DNA of 33,161 bases from contig NZ_SISK01000017.1 in assembly GCF_004310345.1 (NCBI RefSeq), positions 1-33,161 of the forward strand. The letters are read 5' to 3'. Origin of the DNA: Paracoccus subflavus. Lineage in GTDB: Bacteria > Pseudomonadota > Alphaproteobacteria > Rhodobacterales > Rhodobacteraceae. The notes beneath the pieces were generated by a model. The model ran no database searches. It was not told the DNA's origin and saw nothing but the letters and a program-made list of their open reading frames with translations. Position 1 is the stretch's first letter; each line of letters starts with the position of its first letter. Below are positions 8,354 through 16,255 of the stretch, piece by piece. Position numbers and translations under genes: made by a program.

Positions 8354-8926
8354 ATGAACGACCGCAACGATGCCGCCGTGGAGTTTCTGGCCACCCGACG
8401 GTCGCACCCCCCAAAGATGCTGCGCCAGCCCGCCCCCGACCGGGCCGAGATCCTGCGCCTGTTGACCCTTGCCGCCCGGACCCCCGACCATGGCAAGCTG
8501 GAGCCGTGGCGGTTCGTCGTGCTGGAGCGGGCGGTGCTGGACCGGCTGGGACCGATCCTGCGCGATCATGTGTCGGCAGGCGGGTTGGACCAGGCGGCAG
8601 CGGACAAGGCGGCCTCGGCCTTTGATTCGCCGGTGATCGTGGCGGTGGTGTCGGCCCCGGTCGCCAGCGACAAGGTTCCCGAATGGGAACAGTTCCTGTC
8701 GGCAGGCGCGGTCTGCCTGGGGCTGGTCAACGCGGCGCTCGCCTCGGGCTGGGGGGCGGCATGGCTGACCGGGCCTGCGATCCTGGACCGGGGATTCGGA
8801 CAGGCGCATCTGGGCATCGGCCCGGCCGAGCGGATCGTGGGCCTGATCCATCTCGGCAGCCGGGGCGAAACTCCGCCCGAGCGCCCGCGTCCCGATATCG
8901 CGGCCAAGACATGCTGGCTGGAATGA
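8354..8926 (+). CDS. Nitroreductase-family protein (YdjA-like)
   Basis: A flavin-dependent oxidoreductase predicted to bind FMN and use NAD(P)H; the natural substrate is unknown. It has 190 residues, close to the short YdjA-type nitroreductases (about 180-190). Family features are TRRSHPPKML near residue 14, AARTPDHGKLEPWRFVV (about 39-55, contacting FMN phosphate) and the C-terminal GLIHLGSRGETPPERPRP. AAGGAG lies 6 bases before the ATG. Its stop overlaps the start of the next gene in an ATGA arrangement (8923-8926), so translation is probably coupled. Confidence 0.88.
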   Translation: MNDRNDAAVEFLATRRSHPPKMLRQPAPDRAEILRLLTLAARTPDHGKLEPWRFVVLERAVLDRLGPILRDHVSAGGLDQAAADKAASAFDSPVIVAVVSAPVASDKVPEWEQFLSAGAVCLGLVNAALASGWGAAWLTGPAILDRGFGQAHLGIGPAERIVGLIHLGSRGETPPERPRPDIAAKTCWLE

Positions 8927-9639
8927 TCGTTCTCCGTTCCCTGACGCTGGGCTGGCTGGATCTGTTGCGTCCGCGCATCCTGACCCTGGTCCTGACGGGC
9001 ATGGCCCTGACGATCCTGCTGTTCGTCGTGCTGCAGGCGGCGGTCTTCTGGGCAGTCCGGCGGTTCGTGCCCGGCGACCTGTCCCTGCCCTGGTTCGGGC
9101 CGCTGGATGTCGGAGCGGCCCTGTCCTGGGGAACGCTGGCGCTGTTCCCGCTGATGGGCCTGTTCCTGATGGCACCGGTCGCGGCGGGCTTTGCCGGTCT
9201 GTTTGCCGAGCGCGTGGCGGATGCGGTCGAGGAGACGCACTATCCCCAGCGGCGGGGCGCCTCGCTGGATTTCCTGGACGGCCTGCTGGAATCGGTCGCG
9301 GTGGTTCTGGCGATCCTGGGCGTGGCGGTGCTGTCGCTGGTCCTGACGCCGTTCCTGGGCCCGCTGGCGCCGGTTCTGCTGTTTGGCGCGAATGGCTGGC
9401 TGCTGGGACGGGAGTTTTTCCAGATGGCCGCGCGCCGCCACCTGGACGAGCCGCAGGCGACCGCGCTGCGCCAGGCGAATGGCCTGCGCGTGACGCTGAT
9501 GGGCATTCTGGTGGCGATGGCCCTGGTCGTTCCGGTCGTGAACATTGCCGTGCCGTTGCTGGCGGCTGCGGCCTTTACGCATCTGTTCCACGGGGTCAGC
9601 GGAAAATCCGGTCAAAGTTCGCGACATCGGCCCGGCTGA
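8923..9639 (+). CDS. EI24-domain (CysZ-like) integral membrane protein
   Basis: A 238-residue hydrophobic protein with about four to six membrane segments. Examples are ILTLVLTGMALTILLFVVL near residue 18, LALFPLMGLFLMAPVAAGFAG, VAVVLAILGVAVLSLVL, and VTLMGILVAMALVVPVVNIAVPLLAAAA. The pattern PFLGPLAPVLLFGANGWLLGREFF is typical of the EI24 family, which includes the sulfate permease CysZ. A sulfate role is not shown here because no cys genes are adjacent. The start at 8923 (overlapping the previous stop) was chosen; ATG 8911 is an alternative. Its 3' end overlaps the convergent DUF1467 gene by 44 bases. Confidence 0.82.
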   Translation: MIVLRSLTLGWLDLLRPRILTLVLTGMALTILLFVVLQAAVFWAVRRFVPGDLSLPWFGPLDVGAALSWGTLALFPLMGLFLMAPVAAGFAGLFAERVADAVEETHYPQRRGASLDFLDGLLESVAVVLAILGVAVLSLVLTPFLGPLAPVLLFGANGWLLGREFFQMAARRHLDEPQATALRQANGLRVTLMGILVAMALVVPVVNIAVPLLAAAAFTHLFHGVSGKSGQSSRHRPG

Positions 9640-9865
9640 TAAAGCCGCCCAGAATGATCGTCGCCAGAACAGCCCAGAAAACAGCCGCGATAGCCGTGGT
9701 CCAGATCAGCTTGCCCTTCAATCGCAGGTCGGCGGGCGCCCCGGCAGGGGTTCCCGGCACGACCTCGCCTGCGTCCTGCTGGCTGCGCGGGCCGATCATC
9801 ACCACGACGAACAGCGTCAGAAACCACAGCACGGCGTAAAGAACGATTCCTCCGGTCAGGTTCAT
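9596..9865 (-). CDS. DUF1467-family small membrane protein
   Basis: An 89-residue protein with two membrane helices (GGIVLYAVLWFLTLFVVVM and TTAIAAVFWAVLATIIL) joined by a polar loop containing GPRSQQDAG...VPGTPAGAPADLRLKGK. This layout matches the alphaproteobacterial DUF1467 family, whose function is not known to me. GGAGG precedes the ATG. The last 44 bases overlap the end of the convergent EI24 gene. Confidence 0.82.
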   Translation of the reverse strand: MNLTGGIVLYAVLWFLTLFVVVMIGPRSQQDAGEVVPGTPAGAPADLRLKGKLIWTTAIAAVFWAVLATIILGGFISRADVANFDRIFR

Positions 9866-9937
9866 TGCATCCTCCTGGTGATCGTTTTCGCGCTTCTAGG
9901 GCCTTCCGTATCTCGAGGAAAGGAAAACCCCGCCAAG

Positions 9938-9952
9938 TTAACCGCTTCTTAG
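9938..9952 (+). promoter_or_regulatory. Candidate CtrA-binding site
   Basis: TTAA-N7-TTAG (9938-9952, beginning TTAACC) differs at one base from the alphaproteobacterial CtrA consensus TTAA-N7-TTAA. It lies 48 bases upstream of the response regulator start. A further partial repeat, CGCTAAC, follows at 9962-9968, forming an inverted pair with TTAGCG. This match was made by eye, and such short motifs occur by chance. Confidence 0.4.
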
Positions 9953-9999
9953 CGAATCGACCGCTAACTGAAGGGGCAATACCGGCAAGGATAACCGAC

Positions 10000-10734
10000 A
10001 TGCAGAAAGACATTGCTTCCGACATGATCGACCCGATCCCCTTGTGGCGGGTTGCGCTGCCGAACCGCCCCCTGACCGGACTGACCGTTCTGGTGGTCGA
10101 GGATTCGCGCTTTGCCAGCGAGGCGGTGCGGCTTTTGTGCCTGCGGTCGGGCGCGCGGATCAGGCGGGCCGACTGCCTGCGGTCCGCGCAGCGCCACTTG
10201 CAGACCTACCGCCCCGCGGTGGTGATCGTGGATCTGGGCCTGCCCGATGGGGACGGTGCCGGGCTGATCCGGCAGATTGCCACGACCGAGCCTCGGGTTC
10301 CGGTGCTGCTGGGTATTTCGGGCGATCCGGACCTGGCCGATGTGGCGCTGGCGGCGGGGGCGGACGGGTTCATGGCCAAGCCCATCGAAAGCCTGGCGGT
10401 GTTCCAGCAGATGATCCTTCAGGCGCTGCCGGCCGAAACGCGCGGCATCGGCCTGCGCATCCTTCCCGACGAGGTGATCCAGCCCGATGCTTCGGGCCTG
10501 CGCGACGACCTGGCCCATGTGGCCGAGATCCTGTCCAGCGCGCAGGATACGGCGGCGGTCGATTACATTGCCCATTTCCTGGCGGGTATCGCCCGGTCGG
10601 CCCATGACCCGGTGCTGGAGGCGGCGGCCACCGCCTTGGCGCGCGACCGCGATGCGGGCCACGGCCTCGCCAGCGACCTGGCGCGGATCAGCGGCCTTGT
10701 CCATGAACGGCTGGCGGCGGTCGCGGGGCTGTAA
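10000..10734 (+). CDS. Response regulator with receiver domain and uncharacterised helical C-terminus
   Basis: A 244-residue two-component signalling protein. The receiver domain covers about residues 28-140, with acidic pair E34-D35, phosphoacceptor D78 in VIVDLGLPDGDG, S107 and K127 in FMAKPIE, so all key residues are present. The C-terminal ~100 residues are helical (DDLAHVAEILSS, VDYIAHFLAGIARS) and have no DNA-binding or enzymatic motif that I recognise. The start at 10000 was chosen because the reading frame upstream lies in the intergenic region. No histidine kinase gene is adjacent. A possible CtrA site is in its promoter. Confidence 0.85.
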   Translation: MQKDIASDMIDPIPLWRVALPNRPLTGLTVLVVEDSRFASEAVRLLCLRSGARIRRADCLRSAQRHLQTYRPAVVIVDLGLPDGDGAGLIRQIATTEPRVPVLLGISGDPDLADVALAAGADGFMAKPIESLAVFQQMILQALPAETRGIGLRILPDEVIQPDASGLRDDLAHVAEILSSAQDTAAVDYIAHFLAGIARSAHDPVLEAAATALARDRDAGHGLASDLARISGLVHERLAAVAGL

Positions 10735-10743
10735 ACCCCCGCG
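10722..10743. terminator. Hairpin at the end of the response regulator gene
   Basis: CGCGGGG (10722-10728) pairs with CCCCGCG (10737-10743) around an 8-base loop that contains the stop codon. It lies between two convergent genes and could end both transcripts, but it lacks a T-tract, so intrinsic termination is uncertain. Confidence 0.35.
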
Positions 10744-10752
10744 ACAGGCCGG

Positions 10753-12756
10753 TCATTCCCTGGGCAGGACGCGCAGGCGCAATTCGCGCAACTGTTCGTT
10801 GGTGGGTTCCGACGGGGCGCCCATCATCAGATCCTCGGCCCGCTGGTTCATCGGGAACATGATGACCTGGCGGATGTTCGCCTCGTCGGCCAGCAGCATC
10901 ACGATCCGGTCGATGCCGGCCGCGCAGCCGCCGTGCGGCGGCGCGCCATAGCGGAACGCCTTGACCATGCCGCCAAAGCGTTTTTCCACCTCGGACGCCG
11001 GATAGCCGGCCAGTTCAAAGGCCTTGAACATGATCTCGGGCTTGTGGTTGCGGATCGCGCCGGAAATCAGTTCATAGCCGTTGCAGGCAAGATCGTACTG
11101 GTATCCCTTCACCTGCAACGGATCGCCGTTCAACGCCTCCAAGCCCCCCTGCGGCATGGAAAACGGGTTGTGGCTGAAGTCGATCCTCCCGTCGTCGGTC
11201 TTTTCGTACATCGGAAAATCGACGATCCAGGCGAATTTGAACTGGTTCTCGTCGATCAGGCCCAATTCCCGGCCGATCTCGGTGCGGGCCCGGCCCGCGA
11301 CAGCCTCGAACTGCTCGGGCTTGCCGCCGAGGAAGAAGACGGCATCGCCCTCGCCCAGGCCAAGCTGGGTGCGGATGGCTTCGGTTTTTTCAGGGCCGAG
11401 GGCCTTGGCGATGGGGCCTGCGGCTTCAAGCCGAGTATATGCAAAGCACCTTTCTGCAAGAGACTTCGCCTCCAATTTGTCAAGCGCGTCGCCACTGGAT
11501 GAAAGACGCTGAATCTTTGTAAGTGCTTCCTTCTGGGGTTCTGAAGTTCGGAAACTTTCGATTATTTGTTGACGAAGGTTTGCGGGAATATCGCCTTGCT
11601 CAATGCCTGCAACGAATTGCTCGTATTCAGAACTGCCTAGCCCTTCATCATTAGTTCCTGTTCTCCAGAAGATATACCCCATCCCCGGCAGCCCCTGCGC
11701 CTGGGCAAACGCGTTCATCCGATCCGCGAACTTGCGCGACCCGCCGCCCGGCGCGGGGATCGCGCGGATCTCGATCCCGTCCTGCTCCAGCAGCTTGGCG
11801 AAGATGCCGAAGCCAGATCCGCGGAAATGGTCGCTGACCACCTGCATCTCGATCGGGTTGCGCAGGTCGGGCTTGTCGGTGCCGTATTTCAACAGCGCCT
11901 CGGCATAGGGAATGCGCGGCCAGTCGGCATCGACCGGGCGGTGAGTCCCATCAGGCTTGGTGCCGAACTCCTCGAACACCCCCTGGATCACCGGCTGGAT
12001 GGTGGCGAACACGTCCTCCTGTTCCACAAAGGACATCTCCATGTCCAGTTGATAGAAATCCGTGGGGCTGCGGTCGGCGCGCGGATCCTCGTCGCGAAAG
12101 CAGGGCGCGATCTGGAAATACCTGTCGAAGCCCGCGACCATGATCAACTGCTTGAACTGCTGGGGGGCCTGCGGCAGGGCATAGAACTTGCCCGGATGCA
12201 GGCGCGACGGCACCAGGAAATCGCGCGCGCCCTCCGGCGAGGATGCGGTGATGATCGGGGTCTGGAATTCGGTGAAACCCTGATCCCACATGCGGTTGCG
12301 GATCGACCGGATCACCCTGGACCGCAGCATGATGTTGTCGTGCAGGCTTTCGCGGCGCAGGTCGAGGAAGCGATAGGCCAGCCGGGTTTCCTCGGGGTAT
12401 TCCTGGTCACCGAAGACCGGCAGCGGCAGTTCGTCCGCGGGGCCCAGCACCTCGATCTCGGTCGCATAGACCTCGATCTCGCCGGTGGGCAGTTTCGCAT
12501 TCACCAGCGACGCGTCGCGCAGTTTCACCCGGCCGTCGATGCGCACCACGGTTTCGGCGCGCAACCGGTCCATGGCGGCAAAGGCGGGGCTGTCGCTGTC
12601 GGCCAGCACCTGCGTCATGCCGTAATGGTCGCGCAGGTCCACGAACAGCACGCCGCCGTGGTCGCGGACCCGGTGAACCCAGCCCGACAGGCGGACGGTT
12701 TCACCCGCATGGGCGGCGGTCAGGTCGCCGCAGGTATGGCTGCGATAGGCGTGCAT
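10753..12756 (-). CDS. aspS: Aspartate--tRNA ligase (AspRS) with an extra ~78-residue insertion
   Basis: AspRS charges tRNA-Asp with aspartate; alphaproteobacterial enzymes without AsnRS may also charge tRNA-Asn. The N-terminal OB-fold anticodon-binding domain ([18 protein letters not shown], residues 21-38) is followed by the class II catalytic core. Motif 2 is [12 protein letters not shown] (about 220-231) and motif 3 is [12 protein letters not shown] (610-621). The bacterial GAD insertion domain lies between them. The 667 residues exceed the ~590 usual in Rhodobacterales. The excess falls between FWR (363-365) and EAAGP (444-448), where relatives as I recall them have only about six residues. 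The frame is open throughout and all core motifs remain, so the enzyme is probably active. The gene is the last of a reverse-strand series. Confidence 0.95.
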   Translation of the reverse strand: MHAYRSHTCGDLTAAHAGETVRLSGWVHRVRDHGGVLFVDLRDHYGMTQVLADSDSPAFAAMDRLRAETVVRIDGRVKLRDASLVNAKLPTGEIEVYATEIEVLGPADELPLPVFGDQEYPEETRLAYRFLDLRRESLHDNIMLRSRVIRSIRNRMWDQGFTEFQTPIITASSPEGARDFLVPSRLHPGKFYALPQAPQQFKQLIMVAGFDRYFQIAPCFRDEDPRADRSPTDFYQLDMEMSFVEQEDVFATIQPVIQGVFEEFGTKPDGTHRPVDADWPRIPYAEALLKYGTDKPDLRNPIEMQVVSDHFRGSGFGIFAKLLEQDGIEIRAIPAPGGGSRKFADRMNAFAQAQGLPGMGYIFWRTGTNDEGLGSSEYEQFVAGIEQGDIPANLRQQIIESFRTSEPQKEALTKIQRLSSSGDALDKLEAKSLAERCFAYTRLEAAGPIAKALGPEKTEAIRTQLGLGEGDAVFFLGGKPEQFEAVAGRARTEIGRELGLIDENQFKFAWIVDFPMYEKTDDGRIDFSHNPFSMPQGGLEALNGDPLQVKGYQYDLACNGYELISGAIRNHKPEIMFKAFELAGYPASEVEKRFGGMVKAFRYGAPPHGGCAAGIDRIVMLLADEANIRQVIMFPMNQRAEDLMMGAPSEPTNEQLRELRLRVLPRE
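11428..11661 (-). other. Low-GC in-frame insertion within aspS
   Basis: These 234 bases encode AspRS residues 366-443. By hand count 108 of 230 bases (11431-11660) are G or C, about 47%, against clearly higher G+C on both sides. Codon use changes at the borders: AGA, ATA, TTG, AAA and many A/T-ending codons appear that are rare elsewhere in the gene. The encoded segment is polar and largely helical ([34 protein letters not shown]). It has no intein splice residues and no recognised domain. No terminal inverted repeat was seen. Confidence 0.75.
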
Positions 12757-12816
12757 GGTGGTTCCCCGAATAATCCGCCGTGCATCAAGCGCGGCGGGGA
12801 CGGGAAGTCAACCGGT

Positions 12817-13473
12817 TCAAAAGGGCCGCACCACGTTGCCGGTATAGAAATAGGCGCCCATGCCCACGGTGAACAGCAGGTTCCCGGTCAGCGCATGCAG
12901 CAGCCAGGCGGCGGGAAAGCCGAAGCGCAGATAGGCGCGCGCAAAGATCCAGCCGCCCACAAAGGTCAGAACCGCCACGACCCAGGACCAGTACATCAGA
13001 TGCGCAAAGGAAAAGATCGTGGCGTTCAGGGCGATGGCCCCCTGCCCTGCCGGCATCAGGGGGGCGTAGCGGTGAAAGAACAGCGGCCGAAAGATCAGTT
13101 CCTGCGGCAATGCCGACAGGATCGGATAGAACACCCAGATCACCGGCAGCATCCCCGACCGCAGCAGGGCGAACAGCCGTTCGGGATGGGTGACGGACAG
13201 GATCGCCACGCCCGCCAGCACGGTCAGGACGGACAGGGCCAGAACCTCGCGCCAGGGCATCCTGCTCCACCCCCGGACCAGGGACCGGAAGCCGAATCCG
13301 CCGGTGCGCCACAGCAGCAACAGGCCGATCCCCGAAAAGACCGCCAGCGCCTCGAACAGCAGATGACCGGGCATGAACAGCGCAATGGCCAGCGGTGCCC
13401 CGACATAGAGCGCCGCGAACTCGGCCCCCAGCCAGAACCGGGGCCTTACCGCGTCAGGCGGGCTTGCAGCCAT
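12817..13473 (-). CDS. CPBP-family intramembrane glutamic protease
   Basis: A 218-residue protein with about six to eight membrane segments. The CPBP (Abi, Rce1-like) motifs are present. Motif 1 is ALPQELIFRPLFFHRY with E125 and R129; the first glutamate of the usual EE pair is Q124. Motif 2 is FSFAHLMYW with H158. Motif 3 is LLHALTGN with H193 and N198. Such proteases cleave membrane-associated substrates or act in bacteriocin immunity; the substrate here is unknown. Its start overlaps the end of the GH25 gene by 28 bases, suggesting co-translation. aspS follows after 60 bases. Confidence 0.85.
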   Translation of the reverse strand: MAASPPDAVRPRFWLGAEFAALYVGAPLAIALFMPGHLLFEALAVFSGIGLLLLWRTGGFGFRSLVRGWSRMPWREVLALSVLTVLAGVAILSVTHPERLFALLRSGMLPVIWVFYPILSALPQELIFRPLFFHRYAPLMPAGQGAIALNATIFSFAHLMYWSWVVAVLTFVGGWIFARAYLRFGFPAAWLLHALTGNLLFTVGMGAYFYTGNVVRPF

Positions 13474-14243
13474 CGCACCCAGTCCGCGCGCGACCCCGCA
13501 AAGGCGTTCAGGTCGGTGTTGCCCCGGATGCCCGGCACGATGCCGGTCCCGGTGTATTGCCAGAAGGCCCAGCGCTGTCCCGGATAGGGCACGCTTGGGT
13601 GGTTCGCCACCGACCGCAGCCAGAATTCCGCCCGCATGTCGCCCAGACGGTTGTCGCGATAGAAATCGACGGTGGTATAGATGATCGGCCGCTGGCCGTA
13701 ATGGCGACCGACGATCTCCATGAAGATCGCGGCCTCGCGCTTAATCTCGTGCGGAGGGGGGCGGCGCGGGCAGGTCTGGGAATTGGTCCATTCCAGGTCG
13801 ATCACCGGCGGCAGCGATCCGATCTCGCGCGGAACCTGCTGGATGAACCAGGCCGCCTGCTGGGCCCCCGTGCGGCAGAAATAGAAATAGTGATAAGCCC
13901 CGCGCGGGATGCGCGCGGCAGCCGCTTCGCGCCAATAGCGTTGAAAGCCGGGATCGTAGTGATCGCCGCCCTCGGTCGCCTTGATGAAGGCAAAGCTGAT
14001 CCCGGCGTTGCGGACCCGTTCCCAGTCGATGTCGCCCTGCCAGCGCGACACGTCGATGCCATGGACCTCATGCCCATAGGGACCGCGCCCGTTCCAGGAA
14101 TGGGGCGCCGAATCGCCCAGTTGCGCATTCGCGCCCGGCCCCGGCGCCGGTGCCGGTCGATATCCGCCCCGTTCGGGGGTGCGGGAACAGGCAACCGCCA
14201 GCACCAGCATCAGCCCCAGAAGTATCCCGTTGATCGTCCGCAT
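13446..14243 (-). CDS. GH25-family lysozyme-like lipoprotein
   Basis: A predicted peptidoglycan N-acetylmuramidase anchored in the envelope. The start at 14243 is supported by GAGGGGCAGG just upstream; an earlier ATG at 14276 is possible. The signal MRTINGILLGLMLVLAVAC ends in a lipobox with Cys19. The GH25 barrel shows HGIDVSRWQGDIDW, AFIKATEGG, the catalytic DLEW (DxE) motif, and the C-terminal FWQYTGTG with NTDLNAF. The 265-residue length fits a single GH25 domain with no cell-wall-binding repeats. A role in wall turnover is inferred. CPBP overlaps its 3' end. Confidence 0.9.
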   Translation of the reverse strand: MRTINGILLGLMLVLAVACSRTPERGGYRPAPAPGPGANAQLGDSAPHSWNGRGPYGHEVHGIDVSRWQGDIDWERVRNAGISFAFIKATEGGDHYDPGFQRYWREAAAARIPRGAYHYFYFCRTGAQQAAWFIQQVPREIGSLPPVIDLEWTNSQTCPRRPPPHEIKREAAIFMEIVGRHYGQRPIIYTTVDFYRDNRLGDMRAEFWLRSVANHPSVPYPGQRWAFWQYTGTGIVPGIRGNTDLNAFAGSRADWVRWLQARLTR

Positions 14244-14367
14244 CCTGCCCCTCGGCCTGCTCGCGGCATTTGACATGCCCTTTGGCGGCTTATGGCAAGG
14301 CTTTCGGGAAAAGTCACCCGGATGCGGCGATCACGAGGCTGTCAACACCTTGCTGGCCGGCTGGGCC

Positions 14368-14697
14368 TTACTGGCTGGCAGGCGGGGCGTCCTGTGCCGC
14401 CGGGGGCACATCGGCGGTTTCCGGGGCGGCTTCGGTTCCGCGGACGGACTCGGATGCCGGCTCGGGCAGCCCCTCGGGCGATACCACAGGCGGGGCCGTT
14501 CCGTCGGTGCCCTCGGCTGTCGTGGTGGGGGTGCCCGCCGGCGGCGGGGTGGTGGCCAACCCGTCATTCTGTTCGTCCACGCCGGGACGAAAGACCACAA
14601 AGGCCAGGAACGCCACCAGCAGGGCCACGGCGATCGCGATAAGGGCCGGACGATGGCGGCTGGCCGAGCGACCGACGTCGTTGCTGTTATGGGACAT
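14368..14697 (-). CDS. Hypothetical single-span membrane protein with Pro/Thr/Glu-rich tail
   Basis: A 109-residue protein with a short basic N-terminus (SASRHRP), one membrane helix (ALIAIAVALLVAFLAFVVF, about residues 18-36) and a low-complexity tail rich in Pro, Thr, Ala and Glu, presumably in the periplasm. AGGAG precedes the ATG at the proper distance. I recognise no family. It lies between the GH25 gene (124 bases downstream) and the FAD-linked oxidase gene (46 bases upstream) on the same strand. Confidence 0.6.
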   Translation of the reverse strand: MSHNSNDVGRSASRHRPALIAIAVALLVAFLAFVVFRPGVDEQNDGLATTPPPAGTPTTTAEGTDGTAPPVVSPEGLPEPASESVRGTEAAPETADVPPAAQDAPPASQ

Positions 14698-14743
14698 GGC
14701 ATTCTCCTGAAAACATGTGGCGGATCAACGAACCGCCCCCGTA

Positions 14744-16123
14744 TCAGTTCCGGTCCGGAACCAGCTTTCCGGGGTTCAGGATGTCATGGGGATCAAGCGC
14801 GGCCTTGATCTGGCCCATCAGGTGCCACCCCTCGCCATGTTCGGCCGCCATCAATCCCCGCTTGCCGATCCCGATGCCATGTTCGCCCGTGATGGTGCCG
14901 CCCACCGCCAGGGCCCGTTCGGCCATGCGGGTGGCAATGCGCTTGGCGGCGGCGATCTCGTCCGGGTTGCCCGGATCGACCAGCAGGAGGGAATGGAAAT
15001 TGCCGTCGCCGACATGGCCCAGGATGGGACCGATCAGGCCCTCGGCGGCGATGTCGTCGGCGGCGGCCTGAACGGCGGCGGGCAGATGCGACATGGGGAC
15101 GCAGACATCGGTGACCAGCCCCGAAGCCCCGGGCCTCAGCGCCAGGCAGGCGTGATAGGCGCCATGCCGCATCCGCCACAGCCGGGCGCGGTCTTCGGGC
15201 AGGGCGGCCCAGTCAAACCCCTGGGCGCCGAATTCCGCCGCGATCTCGCCGAACCGCGCGGCATCCTCGCGCACCGCGCCGGGGCTGCCGTGAAACTCGA
15301 CCATCAGATGCGGCCGCTCGGCCATGGCGCTGCCGGAATGCAGGTTGAAGGCCCGGGCGGCGGCGGCATCGACGAATTCGATCCGCGCCATGGGGATGCC
15401 CGACTGCATGGTCGCGCTGACGCATTCGACGGCATGATCCAGGCTGTCGAAGGCGCAGACGGCGGCGGCAACATCCTCGGGCTGGCCCTGCAGCCGCAGG
15501 GTCAGTTCCGTGATGACGCCCAGCGTGCCTTCGGACCCGACGAACAGCCCGGTCAGGTCGTATCCGGCGCTGGATTTCGCGGCCCGCGTGCCGGTGCGGA
15601 TGATCCGCCCGTCGGCCAGCACAACCTGCAGGGCCAGCACGTTGTCGCGCATGGTGCCGTATCGCACCGCCGTTGTGCCGCTGGCCCGCGTCGCGGCCAT
15701 GCCGCCCAGTGACGCATTGGCCCCCGGATCGACGGGAAAGAACAGCCCCGTCGCGCGCAGTTCGGTGTTCAGCGCCTCGCGCGTGACGCCGGGCTGCACG
15801 GTCGCCTGCATGTCGCCCGCGCGGATGTCCAGGACCCGGTTCATGCGCGACAGATCCAGCGACAGCCCGCCCCGCACCGGCAGCGCATGACCTTCTAGCG
15901 AGGTTCCCGTGCCCCAGGCCACCACCGGCACGCGCGCGTCATTGCAGGCCGACAGGATCGCCGCGACCTCTTCAGCCGTTTCAGGCCAGGCCACGGCATC
16001 CGGCAGGCCCGAGCGATGAAAGCTTTCGGACTGCGCATGGTGGCCGCGATCCGCCGCCGTCAGCGACAAACGTGTTTCCAGGATGCCACGCAGGCCAAAG
16101 GAAAGGGCGTCGGGCAGGCTCAT
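14744..16123 (-). CDS. FAD-linked oxidase, D-lactate dehydrogenase (cytochrome) / GlcD type
   Basis: It is predicted to oxidise a 2-hydroxy acid such as D-lactate or glycolate. The 459 residues include an N-terminal FAD-binding (PCMH/VAO type) domain with AWPETAEEVAAILS and the flavin-contact motif VVAWGTGTSLEGHALP (about 70-86). The C-terminal substrate domain has GHVGDGNFHSLLL and GTITGEHGIGIGKRG. The end, DPHDILNPGKLVPD, is diagnostic of the family. No glcE or glcF partner is adjacent, which favours a single-subunit D-lactate dehydrogenase over glycolate oxidase. It is divergent from the glycosyltransferase gene. Confidence 0.9.
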   Translation of the reverse strand: MSLPDALSFGLRGILETRLSLTAADRGHHAQSESFHRSGLPDAVAWPETAEEVAAILSACNDARVPVVAWGTGTSLEGHALPVRGGLSLDLSRMNRVLDIRAGDMQATVQPGVTREALNTELRATGLFFPVDPGANASLGGMAATRASGTTAVRYGTMRDNVLALQVVLADGRIIRTGTRAAKSSAGYDLTGLFVGSEGTLGVITELTLRLQGQPEDVAAAVCAFDSLDHAVECVSATMQSGIPMARIEFVDAAAARAFNLHSGSAMAERPHLMVEFHGSPGAVREDAARFGEIAAEFGAQGFDWAALPEDRARLWRMRHGAYHACLALRPGASGLVTDVCVPMSHLPAAVQAAADDIAAEGLIGPILGHVGDGNFHSLLLVDPGNPDEIAAAKRIATRMAERALAVGGTITGEHGIGIGKRGLMAAEHGEGWHLMGQIKAALDPHDILNPGKLVPDRN

Positions 16124-16255
16124 GGATGTTTCTCCGGTTGCATTCCGCAGGTTAGCTTGCGCATGAACCTTGGCAAACCCTATCGCGTTCTGTCATGAAA
16201 GCCACGCAAAAGCGCCATACGGTCGCCCCAGACTTCGGATCTCCAGGATTTCTTG

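Noticed and set aside
11428..11661. Intein or intron in aspS
   Set aside because: At ~78 residues the segment is shorter than known mini-inteins, lacks Cys/Ser at the start and His-Asn at the end, and the frame is open with no intron structure.
11827..13587. 586-codon open frame antisense to aspS and the CPBP gene
   Set aside because: It spans two well-supported genes on the other strand and is rich in His, Gln, Arg and Gly, as expected of an antisense shadow in high-GC DNA.
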